DNA from: RGIG2041 sp045652745
GTDB lineage: Bacteria > Bacillota > Clostridia > UBA1381 > UMGS1253
Reading direction: 5' to 3'
Length of the DNA: 64,000 nt
Assembly (NCBI GenBank): GCA_045652745.1
Contig: JAZRUW010000009.1
Coordinates: forward strand, 1 to 64,000
Positions within the stretch are counted from its first letter, which is position 1; the number at the start of each line of letters is the position of its first letter. This document shows positions 51,297-59,703 of this stretch, piece by piece. A model generated the notes under the pieces. That model did no database searches and was not told the origin of the DNA. It saw only the letters and a list, made by a program, of their open reading frames with translations. Position numbers and translations under genes: made by a program.

Positions 51297-53336
51297 ATGA
51301 AAGATAAAATTTTCGGCGTATTACAAAGAGTCGGGCGCTCATTTATGCTTCCGATTGCAATTTTGCCGGTCGCAGGTCTGCTTTTGGGTATCGGCAGCTC
51401 GTTTACCAATCAGACGATGCTGGAGGCGTACAATTTAACCGGTATCATCTATCCGGGCAGTCTTTTGTATACCGTGCTCGATATTATGAGTAAGGCCGGC
51501 AGTGCGGTGTTTGACAATCTGGCGCTTTTATTTGCTATCGGTGTTGCTATTGGTATGGCCAAAAAGGAAAAAGAGGTGGCGGCGCTTTCGAGTGTTGTGG
51601 CATTTTTAATTATGCATACCACCATTTTTGCCCTGATTAACGCCAACGGCGGTGCGCAGAGTATGCTTGTCAATTCAACGGCGAGTGTGCTCGGTATTAC
51701 CACGCTGCAGATGGGTGTGTTCGGCGGTATCATTGTCGGTCTTGGTGTAGCGGCGCTGCACAATCGTTTTTATAAAATCCAACTGCCGCCGGTGCTTGCC
51801 TTTTTCGGCGGTACGCGTTTTGTGCCGATTATTTCGGCGTTGGTGTATGTCGTGGTCGGCATTTTGCTGTTTTTTATCTGGCCGCTGATTCAAAGAGGTA
51901 TTTCCATGCTCGGTAATTTGGTGCTTGCTTCGGGCTATGCGGGCACGTGGATTTACGGTATCATTGAGCGTGCGCTCATTCCGTTCGGTTTGCACCATGT
52001 GTTTTATATTCCGTTCTGGCAGACGAGCGTGGGCGGCAGTGCGGTGATTGACGGCGTGCTCGTACAGGGTGCACAAAACATTTATTTTGCTGAGTTGGCA
52101 TCGAAAAATACCGTATTTTTCAATACAGAGGCAACACGTTTTATGGCGGGTAAATTCCCGTTTATGATTTTCGGTCTGCCGGGTGCCGCACTTGCGATGT
52201 ATCAATGCGCAAAATCCGAACGCCGCAAGGTGGCAGGCAGTTTGCTTTTGTCAGCGGCACTCACTGCGATGCTGACGGGTATCACCGAGCCGCTGGAATT
52301 TACGTTCATTTTCGTCGCGCCGCTGATGTATGCGGTACACTGTGTGCTTGCCGGCCTTTCGTTTATGCTTATGCACATTCTGCGTGTCGGCGTGGGTATG
52401 ACATTTTCCGGCGGTGTGATTGACTTAACGCTGTTTGGTATTTTGCAGGGCAATGCCAAAACGAACTGGATTTATATTGTGCTGGTCGGCATTGTGTATT
52501 TCTTCCTTTATTGGGGCGTATTTACCTTTATGATTCGAAAGTTTAACTATAAAACACCGGGTCGAGAGGATGAAGGGGAAGAAACGAAACTTTATACCCG
52601 TAAAGATGTGGAGGCGGCCAAGCAGGAGGGCGCACAGTCTGCGCTGATAGTAAAAGGTTTAGGTGGCAAGGAAAACATTGCCGATGTCGATTGTTGTGCT
52701 ACGCGTCTGCGCATCACCGTAAAAGACGGCAGTAAGGTGTCGGATGCCCTGTTAAAGCAGAGCGGCGCAAGCGGTGTCATTCACAAGGGCAACGGTGTGC
52801 AGGTGATTTACGGACCGACGGTCACGGTGGTAAAATCCAATTTAGAAGATTATCTGGAGATGCATGTGGAAACGCAGACGGGCATTTGCACGCTCGGCGC
52901 ATATGCCGACGGCAAAGTGGTGGATTTGAAAAAAGTGGAGGATGAGGTATTCAGCCAGGGTATTTTAGGGCAGGGCATTGCCATAGAGCCGACACAAGGC
53001 GTCATATATGCGCCGTGCGATGCTACAGTTTCCAATGTGGTTGACTCCAAACATGCCATTGGTTTGAAAACCGCGGAGGGCTTTGAACTTTTAATTCATG
53101 TCGGCATTGATACGGTCAATTTGAAAGGCAAGTATTTTGAGTATGCGGTTTCAAACGGGGAGTCGGTGCGCAAGGGCGATGTGCTCATCCGCTTCGACAA
53201 AGCGGCGATTGAAAAGGCGGGATATAAGACGGTTACACCGCTTGTGATTGCAGATGCAGACGGGTATAAGGGCTTAAATGTCGTTGCGGACGGTGCGGTG
53301 AAGCACGGTGAGGCTTTGCTTGAAATTTTGTACTGA
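51297..53336 (+). CDS. Glucose-type PTS transporter EIICBA
   Basis: 679 residues in the order EIIC (~1-405), EIIB (~440-520) and EIIA (~545-670). The EIIC part has about eight to ten membrane segments and RALIPFGLHHVFYIPFW. The EIIB phosphocysteine lies in DVDCCATRLRITV (~464), and the EIIA phosphohistidine in LLIHVGIDTVNLKGKYF (~600). It imports and phosphorylates glucose or N-acetylglucosamine; the GLHHVFYIPFW loop favours the glucose side. The ATG at 51297 has TTGGAGGG upstream. No clear promoter or antiterminator target was seen in the short gap after the hemW terminator. Confidence 0.9.
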   Translation: MKDKIFGVLQRVGRSFMLPIAILPVAGLLLGIGSSFTNQTMLEAYNLTGIIYPGSLLYTVLDIMSKAGSAVFDNLALLFAIGVAIGMAKKEKEVAALSSVVAFLIMHTTIFALINANGGAQSMLVNSTASVLGITTLQMGVFGGIIVGLGVAALHNRFYKIQLPPVLAFFGGTRFVPIISALVYVVVGILLFFIWPLIQRGISMLGNLVLASGYAGTWIYGIIERALIPFGLHHVFYIPFWQTSVGGSAVIDGVLVQGAQNIYFAELASKNTVFFNTEATRFMAGKFPFMIFGLPGAALAMYQCAKSERRKVAGSLLLSAALTAMLTGITEPLEFTFIFVAPLMYAVHCVLAGLSFMLMHILRVGVGMTFSGGVIDLTLFGILQGNAKTNWIYIVLVGIVYFFLYWGVFTFMIRKFNYKTPGREDEGEETKLYTRKDVEAAKQEGAQSALIVKGLGGKENIADVDCCATRLRITVKDGSKVSDALLKQSGASGVIHKGNGVQVIYGPTVTVVKSNLEDYLEMHVETQTGICTLGAYADGKVVDLKKVEDEVFSQGILGQGIAIEPTQGVIYAPCDATVSNVVDSKHAIGLKTAEGFELLIHVGIDTVNLKGKYFEYAVSNGESVRKGDVLIRFDKAAIEKAGYKTVTPLVIADADGYKGLNVVADGAVKHGEALLEILY

Positions 53337-53340
53337 TAGC

Positions 53341-53375
53341 AAAAACGGATGGTTTGAATAAAACCATCCGTTTTT
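53341..53375. terminator. Bidirectional intrinsic terminator
   Basis: AAAAACGGATGGTTT and AAACCATCCGTTTTT pair perfectly over 15 bp with a five-base loop. It ends the PTS gene and touches the stop codon of the converging nth gene. Confidence 0.92.
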
Positions 53376-54005
53376 CTATTTCAATACTTTTTTGCAATAC
53401 GTACTTACGGGGCATATGTCGCATTTGGGATTGCGTACGCAAAATTCACGACCGAGATAAACGATGCGGTGGCAAAAATCACTGCCCATGCCGGGCGGCA
53501 TGATTTTCCAAAGTTCCATTTCGATTTTGGTCGGGTCTGTTTGCTTGGTTAATCCCATGCGGTAGGTGATACGCTTGCAGTGTGTATCGACCACAATGGC
53601 ATCGCCGCCGAAGCAGTCGCCGATTAAAAGATTGGCAATTTTTCGGCCGACGCCGGGCAGGGAGGTTAATTCCTCCATCGTGCGCGGCACTTTGCCGCCG
53701 AAGTCTGCCATGATTTTTTGCGCCGAGCCGACAATGTTTTGTGCCTTGTGGTTAAAAAAGCCGGTAGAGCGGATGTACGGCATCACATCCTCCGGCGATG
53801 CTGCGGCAAAATCCGCAATTTCCGGAAACTGCGCAAACAGCGCCGGTGTGACCATATTCACACGTTTGTCGGTGCACTGTGTCGCTAAAATTGCCGAAAC
53901 AAGCAGTTTCCACGGATCAGTTGCATTATCTAAGGAACATACCGCATCGGGGTACGCTTTTTGTAAATCCTGCGCGAGCAGGAGAAGTCTTTCTTTTTTT
54001 GTCAT
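53376..54005 (-). CDS. nth: Endonuclease III
   Basis: 209 residues. The helix-hairpin-helix LPGVGRKIANLL with the catalytic lysine (~117), VDTHCKRI with the catalytic aspartate (~135), and the four-cysteine 4Fe-4S loop CVRNPKCDICPVSTYC near the C-terminus are intact. It removes oxidised pyrimidines and cuts the abasic strand. The ATG at 54005 was chosen over an ATG at 54011 and a GTG at 54014; GGTGATG precedes it. Confidence 0.93.
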   Translation of the reverse strand: MTKKERLLLLAQDLQKAYPDAVCSLDNATDPWKLLVSAILATQCTDKRVNMVTPALFAQFPEIADFAAASPEDVMPYIRSTGFFNHKAQNIVGSAQKIMADFGGKVPRTMEELTSLPGVGRKIANLLIGDCFGGDAIVVDTHCKRITYRMGLTKQTDPTKIEMELWKIMPPGMGSDFCHRIVYLGREFCVRNPKCDICPVSTYCKKVLK

Positions 54006-54022
54006 ATACATCACCGATTTCT

Positions 54023-54051
54023 ATTTTAGCATAAGGCAAGGAAAAAGTAAA
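54023..54051 (-). promoter_or_regulatory. Sigma-A promoter of nth
   Basis: On the minus strand, TTTACT (54051-54046), 17-base spacer, TAAAAT (54028-54023). It lies back to back with the glyA promoter. Confidence 0.65.
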
Positions 54052-54066
54052 GAATGTCGAAAAGTC

Positions 54067-54095
54067 TTGCGAAATGTTTAAGAATATAGTATAAT
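54067..54095 (+). promoter_or_regulatory. Sigma-A promoter of glyA
   Basis: TTGCGA (54067-54072), 17-base spacer, TATAAT (54090-54095). Confidence 0.78.
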
Positions 54096-54128
54096 ATGAA
54101 TATCTATAATGTTAAGGAGTGACAGTAC

Positions 54129-55361
54129 ATGGAATTTAATAAAATCAAGGCTGCAGACGCCGAAGTTTATGAAGCGGTGATGCAGGAGCTGTCCAGACAG
54201 CAAAATAAGATTGAATTGATTGCTTCGGAAAACTTTGTAAGCGAAGCCGTTATGGAAGCGATGGGTACACCGCTGACCAATAAATATGCAGAAGGTTATC
54301 CGGGCAAACGTTACTACGGCGGTTGCGAATATGTAGACGTTGTAGAAACGCTGGCGATTGAGCGTGCAAAGAAAGTGTTTGGCGCAGACCACGCCAATGT
54401 ACAGCCGCACTCCGGCGCACAGGCAAACCTGACGGTGTTTTTCTCCGTTTTAGAGCCGGGCGATACGGTGCTGAGCATGAGCCTTGCACACGGCGGCCAC
54501 TTAAGCCACGGCAGCCCGGTCAACATTTCCGGTAAGTATTTTAACATTGTGCCGTATGGTGTAAACGAAGGCGCGAACGTAATTGATTATGATGAAGTTC
54601 GCCGTCTTGCGCTCGAATGTAAGCCGAAGCTTATTTTGGCCGGTGCTTCTGCATATCCGAGAACGATTGATTTTGCGCGCTTTGCTGAAATTGCAAAGGA
54701 AGTCGGCGCATACTTTATGGTAGATATGGCGCACATTGCCGGTCTGGTTGCGGCAGGCTTGCATCCGAATCCGGTACCGTACGCTGATTTTGTGACCACC
54801 ACAACACATAAGACACTTCGCGGACCGCGCGGTGGTTTGATTTTGTGCAAAGAAGAGCATGCCGCAAAGATTAACAAGGCATTGTTCCCGGGAATTCAGG
54901 GCGGCCCGCTCATGCACGTGATTGCTTCCAAGGCAGTTTGCTTTAAAGAAGCACTCTCCGATGAATTCAAGGCTTACCAGACGCAGATTGTAAAAAATGC
55001 GGCTGCACTTGCAGATGCATTGGTGAAGGAAGGCTTTAAACTTGTCAGCGGCGGTACGGACAACCACCTGATGCTCGTAGACTTAACCCCGATGAACATC
55101 ACCGGTAAGGAAGCAGAGCATAAGCTCGACGAAATCGGTATTACCGTTAACAAAAATGCCATTCCGTTTGATACACAAAGCCCGTTTGTAACCAGCGGTA
55201 TCCGTATCGGTACACCGGCGGTAACCTCCAGAGGCTTTAAAGAAGAGGATATGGTGGAAGTTGCCGCGCTCATTAAGCTCGCGGTAACGGACGGCGCAAG
55301 TGCAGATGAAATCAAAGCGCGTGTAGCTGCACTTTGTGCAAAACATCCGCTTTACGCATAA
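54129..55361 (+). CDS. glyA: Serine hydroxymethyltransferase
   Basis: 410 residues, full length. ELIASENFVSEAV near the start, YAEGYPGKRYYGG, the PLP-lysine region VTTTTHKTLRGPRGG (~220-235) and PFVTSGIRIGTPA near the end are all diagnostic. It converts serine and tetrahydrofolate to glycine and methylene-tetrahydrofolate. It is a single-gene unit with its own promoter and terminator. No glycine riboswitch or other leader structure is present. Confidence 0.96.
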   Translation: MEFNKIKAADAEVYEAVMQELSRQQNKIELIASENFVSEAVMEAMGTPLTNKYAEGYPGKRYYGGCEYVDVVETLAIERAKKVFGADHANVQPHSGAQANLTVFFSVLEPGDTVLSMSLAHGGHLSHGSPVNISGKYFNIVPYGVNEGANVIDYDEVRRLALECKPKLILAGASAYPRTIDFARFAEIAKEVGAYFMVDMAHIAGLVAAGLHPNPVPYADFVTTTTHKTLRGPRGGLILCKEEHAAKINKALFPGIQGGPLMHVIASKAVCFKEALSDEFKAYQTQIVKNAAALADALVKEGFKLVSGGTDNHLMLVDLTPMNITGKEAEHKLDEIGITVNKNAIPFDTQSPFVTSGIRIGTPAVTSRGFKEEDMVEVAALIKLAVTDGASADEIKARVAALCAKHPLYA

Positions 55362-55371
55362 TCAGCAGTAT

Positions 55372-55404
55372 AAAAACCCGCGTCCCGAACGGGCGCGGGT
55401 TTTT
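55372..55404 (+). terminator. Intrinsic terminator after glyA
   Basis: AAAAACCCGCG and CGCGGGTTTTT form the stem, with CCCG/CGGG pairing nearer the loop, followed by a T-run. Confidence 0.9.
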
Positions 55405-55449
55405 AAGCAAATTTTTAAGCAATACATTCTGGCATAGGGAAGGTGCAGT

Positions 55450-56391
55450 ATGTGTGAAAAAGTAGCAGGTTTGTCGCTTTCTCCGGCGATGGACAGAACG
55501 ATTTATGTAGACGATTTTTGTTTAAATGAAGTCAACCGTGCGCGTGAATCGACAGCGATTCCCGGCTCTAAAGGCGTGAACGTGGCAAAATATCTGGCTG
55601 CAAGCGGTCTGGATTCTGTTTGCTTCGGCTTTATTGGCGGACCGGACAGGGCTGTGTTTATCAGCCAGCTTAATAAGTTCGGTGTGCGTTCGGATTTTAT
55701 TCCGGTAGAGTACCCGATTCGCAACAACATTAAAATTGTGGATTTGAAAAACGGGACGTATACCGATGTAAATCTGGAGGCAGGTACACCGACAGAGGCG
55801 CAACTTGCTATGCTACATGAAAGAGCGGCACAGGTGGCTAAGGAATGTGCTTATGTGGCACTCAGCGGACATGTGTCGGATAAAATGCCGACAGATATTT
55901 ACAAAACGCTGACGGAAATTATTCATCAAAACGGCGCAAAAGTGGCGGTGGATTGCAGCGGTAAAGCGCTTTTGTCGGCGCTCGAAGCAAAACCGGATGT
56001 CATTAAGCCGAATTTAAAAGAACTTTGTGAAAGTTTTGATGTGCATCTGGTCAATCGCTATGAAATTATAGAGTGTGCAAAGCGTATTGCTGAGCGCGGC
56101 ATAGACAATGTTTTGGTTTCCTGCGGTCCGGACGGCGCCGTTGCCGTTTGCGAAGGAGAAATTTATTTGGTGCAGGTTCCGAATGTACCGGTGTTGAATA
56201 CCGTTGGTGCAGGGGATGCGTTTTTGAGCGGTTTTATCTATGGTAAAACCAAGAACTTTGACAATGAAGCGGCACTTCGTCATGCGGCGGCTTTTTCGCA
56301 AGCGATTGTAACCGGCCCGGCAACGCAGACGCTCGATTATGCGGCGCTGACGGCGGCCATCAATGAAATCGAGATTACAAAGGTTGTTTGA
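55450..56391 (+). CDS. PfkB-family 1-phosphofructokinase-like hexose-phosphate kinase
   Basis: 313 residues. LSLSPAMDRTIYVDDF at the start and GSKGVNVAKYLA (~38) match the 1-phosphofructokinase/tagatose-6-phosphate kinase branch of the ribokinase family. The ATP-binding anion hole NTVGAGDAFLSGF (~250) contains the catalytic aspartate. It should phosphorylate fructose-1-phosphate or a similar sugar phosphate. No fructose PTS gene is adjacent, which weakens the fruK reading. It overlaps or nearly abuts the next small gene. Confidence 0.86.
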   Translation: MCEKVAGLSLSPAMDRTIYVDDFCLNEVNRARESTAIPGSKGVNVAKYLAASGLDSVCFGFIGGPDRAVFISQLNKFGVRSDFIPVEYPIRNNIKIVDLKNGTYTDVNLEAGTPTEAQLAMLHERAAQVAKECAYVALSGHVSDKMPTDIYKTLTEIIHQNGAKVAVDCSGKALLSALEAKPDVIKPNLKELCESFDVHLVNRYEIIECAKRIAERGIDNVLVSCGPDGAVAVCEGEIYLVQVPNVPVLNTVGAGDAFLSGFIYGKTKNFDNEAALRHAAAFSQAIVTGPATQTLDYAALTAAINEIEITKVV

Positions 56392-56393
56392 TT

Positions 56394-56909
56394 ATGAACT
56401 GCGTTTCCATGTATAAAGAAGCCTACCGTTTGCTTGAAGATGTGACACCGCTTTTGGTAGATTGCGGTCAGTTATGCTCTCATGCCTGTTGTGTAAGTGA
56501 AGACGAAGAGGCGGGGATGTATTTGTATCCCGGCGAGGCAAGCTTATATAAAACGGCAGATGCGCCGTGGCTTAGGATTGAAACTTCGGACTTTTTATAC
56601 GGTCCGTCGGACAAAAAAACGCCCATTGCGATTTGCGACGGCACATGTGACAGAGCATTGCGTCCTTTGTCGTGTCGCATTTTTCCGCTGATTCCTTATT
56701 TAAAAGAGGACGGGAAACCCGAAATTATCATTGACCCGCGCGCTAAGGCGATGTGTCCGCTGGCGAAAACCTTTACGCTCGCAGATTTTGAGCCGGAATT
56801 TGTGCGCAGAGTTAAACTTATTTTCGGTGTACTTTTAAAAAATAAAGATGTACGGGAGTTTGTCATTGAACAGTCGTATGTTTTAGATGAGGTAGGAAAA
56901 TTTTATTAA
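56394..56909 (+). CDS. Small cysteine-cluster protein of unknown function
   Basis: 171 residues, soluble. Cysteines cluster as DCGQLCSHACCV (~24-35), ICDGTCDRALRPLSCRIFP (~78-96) and a single AMCPL (~118). The spacing resembles YkgJ-like putative zinc- or iron-binding proteins, but I cannot assign a family with certainty. It starts two bases after the PfkB gene. The ATG at 56394 is preferred over the TTG at 56388. A metal-cluster or metal-chelating role is inferred. Confidence 0.6.
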   Translation: MNCVSMYKEAYRLLEDVTPLLVDCGQLCSHACCVSEDEEAGMYLYPGEASLYKTADAPWLRIETSDFLYGPSDKKTPIAICDGTCDRALRPLSCRIFPLIPYLKEDGKPEIIIDPRAKAMCPLAKTFTLADFEPEFVRRVKLIFGVLLKNKDVREFVIEQSYVLDEVGKFY

Positions 56910-56922
56910 GAGGTGTATACCG

Positions 56923-57798
56923 ATGATGAAGAAATTTTTAGCCGTATTTTTATGCCTTTGCATGCTTGCCGTGCCGGCAAGTGCGATGCGCGTGCAGGTT
57001 TCGATTGGCTCTACACAGGTACATACCGCAGATGTGGATACCAAAACGGCGCAGACACTTACGCTGGAAGCGGCGCCGTACACCGCACAGGGGAGGACTA
57101 TGGTGCCGGTGCGCGTCATCACGGAGAGTCTGGGCGCAACCGTCGGTTGGGATGATGCAACGCAGAAGGTCACCATTACGCAAGGCGAAAACGTGGTGGA
57201 ACTGATTATCGGCTCGACTGAGGCAAAAATCAACGGTGAAGTCAAGGTTTTGGATGTTGCACCGGAGACCATTAACGGCAGAACCTTTATTCCGATGCGT
57301 TTTGTCGGCGAAGCGTTTGGCTATACGCTGCAGTGGGTGCCGAGCATACAAAACGTTATCATTTCCGATGTGCCTGTGATTTTAAAAAGCGAATACTCCG
57401 TAGCGACAGCGCTGGATGTGCTCTTTTGGGGATGGCTCTTTGATGAGAACGAGGAAACCTTTGAAATAGAGAAATGGATGGATGTATATGCCATTGCTAT
57501 GGTTATCTCAGATTTTAGAAATTACAAACTGGGGCAGCCGCAGCCGATAGATATACTCGCCAGAGATGAGGGGACTGACGCTTTGTGCGTTGTACCGGCC
57601 GCAATAAATAATGCAGTTGAACTGGCGGCAAATGTCCGGTGGGCGAGAGAACTGCAAACCAATGACCCGCAGACTTTTGCAGCATTTAAGGCATATCTGG
57701 ACACGAAGCCGACAAGCCGCTTGTGTACGAATGAGGAGTTTATGGATTCTGTATTGGAGTATATATTAATGGTATCGGATGGAATCGAAACAGATTAA
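56923..57798 (+). CDS. Secreted stalk-domain protein (copper amine oxidase N-domain type)
   Basis: 291 residues. A signal peptide with a clear cleavage site (VPASAMRV, ~21) is followed by a stalk domain: RTMVPVRVITESLGATVGWDDATQKVTI (~55-85) and RTFIPMRFVGEAFGYTLQW (~118-136), the paired strands of the copper amine oxidase-like N-terminal domain. The last ~140 residues are a helical region without recognisable motif. Such domains occur in many clostridial exported proteins and usually attach to the cell surface. It ends at a strong terminator immediately before spoIIA. Confidence 0.78.
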   Translation: MMKKFLAVFLCLCMLAVPASAMRVQVSIGSTQVHTADVDTKTAQTLTLEAAPYTAQGRTMVPVRVITESLGATVGWDDATQKVTITQGENVVELIIGSTEAKINGEVKVLDVAPETINGRTFIPMRFVGEAFGYTLQWVPSIQNVIISDVPVILKSEYSVATALDVLFWGWLFDENEETFEIEKWMDVYAIAMVISDFRNYKLGQPQPIDILARDEGTDALCVVPAAINNAVELAANVRWARELQTNDPQTFAAFKAYLDTKPTSRLCTNEEFMDSVLEYILMVSDGIETD

Positions 57799-57807
57799 GC
57801 CGAGGTG

Positions 57808-57864
57808 AAGCACTTGTTTTGTCGATGGAAAAAGAAACCAACGACAAAATAAGTGCTTTTTTTT
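57808..57864 (+). terminator. Long intrinsic terminator before spoIIA
   Basis: Bases 57808-57824 pair with 57842-57858 over 17 bp (one G-U) around a 17-base loop, followed by eight T. The sequence AAGCACTT/AAGTGCTT forms the base. Confidence 0.88.
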
Positions 57865-57907
57865 ATGCTTTTTACGCTATGATACTGCTAGTGAAAGGAT
57901 GAAGCAT

Positions 57908-58258
57908 ATGAAAACGGAGTATAACACACGCGCCCGTGCGCTCGTTGTGCACCTGGATGCGGAGATTGACCATCATATTGCAGGTGCTGTGCGCCGGGAC
58001 ATAGACGAGGCATTTTTGAACACACGTGCCAATCATATCATTTTTGATTTTTCGTGTGTACAGTTTATGGACAGTTCGGGCATCGGTCTGATTATGGGCA
58101 GATACCGTTTGGTAGCACCGCTGGGCGGCAGAGTGGTGCTTTCTGGCGTATCCGAGCGGATGGACAGGCTGATGAGCCTGTCGGGAATTTATAAACTGGT
58201 GCGTTGGACGAAAACGGTGAATGAGGCGCTGCAAATGGTAAAGGAGGCGGCAATATGA
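57908..58258 (+). CDS. spoIIAA: Anti-sigma F factor antagonist SpoIIAA
   Basis: 116 residues, a STAS-domain protein. The phosphorylation site lies in FMDSSGIGLIMGRY (~54-67), diagnostic for SpoIIAA. Unphosphorylated, it binds SpoIIAB and frees sigma F in the forespore. The ATG at 57908 was chosen because AAAGGATG precedes it; an ATG at 57899 abuts that site. It overlaps spoIIAB by four bases. Confidence 0.94.
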   Translation: MKTEYNTRARALVVHLDAEIDHHIAGAVRRDIDEAFLNTRANHIIFDFSCVQFMDSSGIGLIMGRYRLVAPLGGRVVLSGVSERMDRLMSLSGIYKLVRWTKTVNEALQMVKEAAI

Positions 58259-58716
58259 AAAATGAAATGCGATTGCTTTTTGATGCGCACGCATCCAACG
58301 AAGCTTTTGCTAGAACGGCAGTTGCCGCTTTTGTAGTCGGGCTTGATCCGACGGTCGAGGAGCTTTCTGACATAAAAACGGCGCTGTCCGAAGCGGTGAC
58401 CAATGCGATTGTACACGGCTATGATGGCGCAGATGGCGTTGTGGAACTGCATTGCGTTACGCAAAAACGACATATAACGGTTTCGGTCACCGATACGGGC
58501 GTCGGGATTGCGGATATTCAAAAAGCCATGGAACCTATGTATACGGGAAAGCCTGAGGCAGAGCGAAGCGGTATGGGATTTACGGTCATGGAAGCCTTTA
58601 TGGATACCGTGTCGGTACATAGCATTTTAGGCGAGGGTACGACGGTGGTTTTGGAAAAGCAACTGCGTGCACATGAGGGCGTGCGCGAAAAACTGTCTGC
58701 AAAGACACAACAGTAA
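58255..58716 (+). CDS. spoIIAB: Anti-sigma F factor and kinase SpoIIAB
   Basis: 153 residues of the GHKL kinase fold. The N-box ALSEAVTNAIVHGYD (~46-60) and G1-box DTGVGIAD (~82-89) with a later G2-type SGMGFTVMEAF are intact. It binds sigma F and phosphorylates SpoIIAA. It is slightly longer at the C-terminus than Bacillus SpoIIAB. It is the middle gene of the spoIIA operon. Confidence 0.94.
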   Translation: MKNEMRLLFDAHASNEAFARTAVAAFVVGLDPTVEELSDIKTALSEAVTNAIVHGYDGADGVVELHCVTQKRHITVSVTDTGVGIADIQKAMEPMYTGKPEAERSGMGFTVMEAFMDTVSVHSILGEGTTVVLEKQLRAHEGVREKLSAKTQQ

Positions 58717-58739
58717 AATAAACAGCGGAGGCGAGCGGA

Positions 58740-59432
58740 ATGACGGCGACAACTTTAGAAAACAAAACGCTTTCGCAGGAGGAGCAAAACAAAATCATAG
58801 AAGACAATCTCGCTTTGGTCGGCAGTATTGTCAAACGGTTTGCCTATACCGGCCACGATACGGAAGACTTGTTTCAAATCGGCGCTTTGGGGCTTGTAAA
58901 AGCCGTACAGCGTTTTGATGCCGCCTATGGCGTAAAACTGTCTACCTATGCTGTACCGGTGATTGTCGGCGAAATTAAGCGGTTTTTGCGCGATGACGGC
59001 GCGGTGCGTATCAGCCGCCGCATCAAAACCAATGCCATGCACATTCGCAGCTTTGTGGAAACAAAAACAAAAGAAGACGGCAGCGCACCGAGTATTTCGG
59101 ATATCGCGGATGCACTCGGTCTGGAAATCGAAGACGTCACTGTAGCGATGGAGGCGATGCGCCCCATACAATATCTGCAGGCGGAAACGGACGATGTGCC
59201 GGGGCTGATGGAAACCATACCTGCGCCCGATACGCAGGAGAGTTTGTTGGATTGTTTGGCTTTGCGTCAGGTGATTGCCACACTGCCTGCCCGGGATAAA
59301 AAACTGATTCAGATGCGCTATTTTGAAAACAAAACGCAAACCGAAATTGCGAATTGTCTAGGTATCAGCCAGGTACAGGTTTCACGCATTGAAAAGAAAC
59401 TTTTGTTGAGTTTGCGCAATCAAATCGGTTGA
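58740..59432 (+). CDS. sigF: Forespore sigma factor SigF
   Basis: 230 residues. Sigma region 2 (HDTEDLFQIGALGLVKAVQRFDAAYGVKLSTYAVPVIVGEIKRFLRDDG) and region 4 (TEIANCLGISQVQVSRIEKKLL) are present. Gene order after spoIIAA-spoIIAB makes it sigma F rather than sigma G. It drives early forespore genes. The ATG at 58740 follows GGAGGCGAGCGG. No spoVA gene follows, unlike in Bacillus. Confidence 0.93.
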   Translation: MTATTLENKTLSQEEQNKIIEDNLALVGSIVKRFAYTGHDTEDLFQIGALGLVKAVQRFDAAYGVKLSTYAVPVIVGEIKRFLRDDGAVRISRRIKTNAMHIRSFVETKTKEDGSAPSISDIADALGLEIEDVTVAMEAMRPIQYLQAETDDVPGLMETIPAPDTQESLLDCLALRQVIATLPARDKKLIQMRYFENKTQTEIANCLGISQVQVSRIEKKLLLSLRNQIG

Positions 59433-59473
59433 TGTTTGACTGCTGAATTTACAAAATGTTCACACTTTGTTTA

Positions 59474-59502
59474 TTGCTATTCAAAGATAAGCCAATTATA
59501 AT
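59474..59502 (+). promoter_or_regulatory. Upstream sigma-A promoter of pgm
   Basis: TTGCTA (59474-59479), 17-base spacer, TATAAT (59497-59502). Its leader would be about 195 bases. Confidence 0.65.
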
Positions 59503-59591
59503 AAAAGCATAAGCATATGCGTCGGCAAAGGCTGTTTGTTTTTCTTTCGTTTCATACACCCCACCTAAAAACATTCCCCCCTAAAAAAATG

Positions 59592-59620
59592 TTGCCACCA
59601 AGCAAAAAGTTTGGTACAAT
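59592..59620 (+). promoter_or_regulatory. Downstream sigma-A promoter of pgm
   Basis: TTGCCA (59592-59597), 17-base spacer, TACAAT (59615-59620). A run of six C followed by seven A lies just upstream. Confidence 0.72.
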
Positions 59621-59703
59621 GTATGTGGACGAAGAAATGAGATAGGCAGTTTTTGCCTTTTGTTTTACTTGAAGAATATCTACATAGAAAGAAGGAACAG
59701 AAA

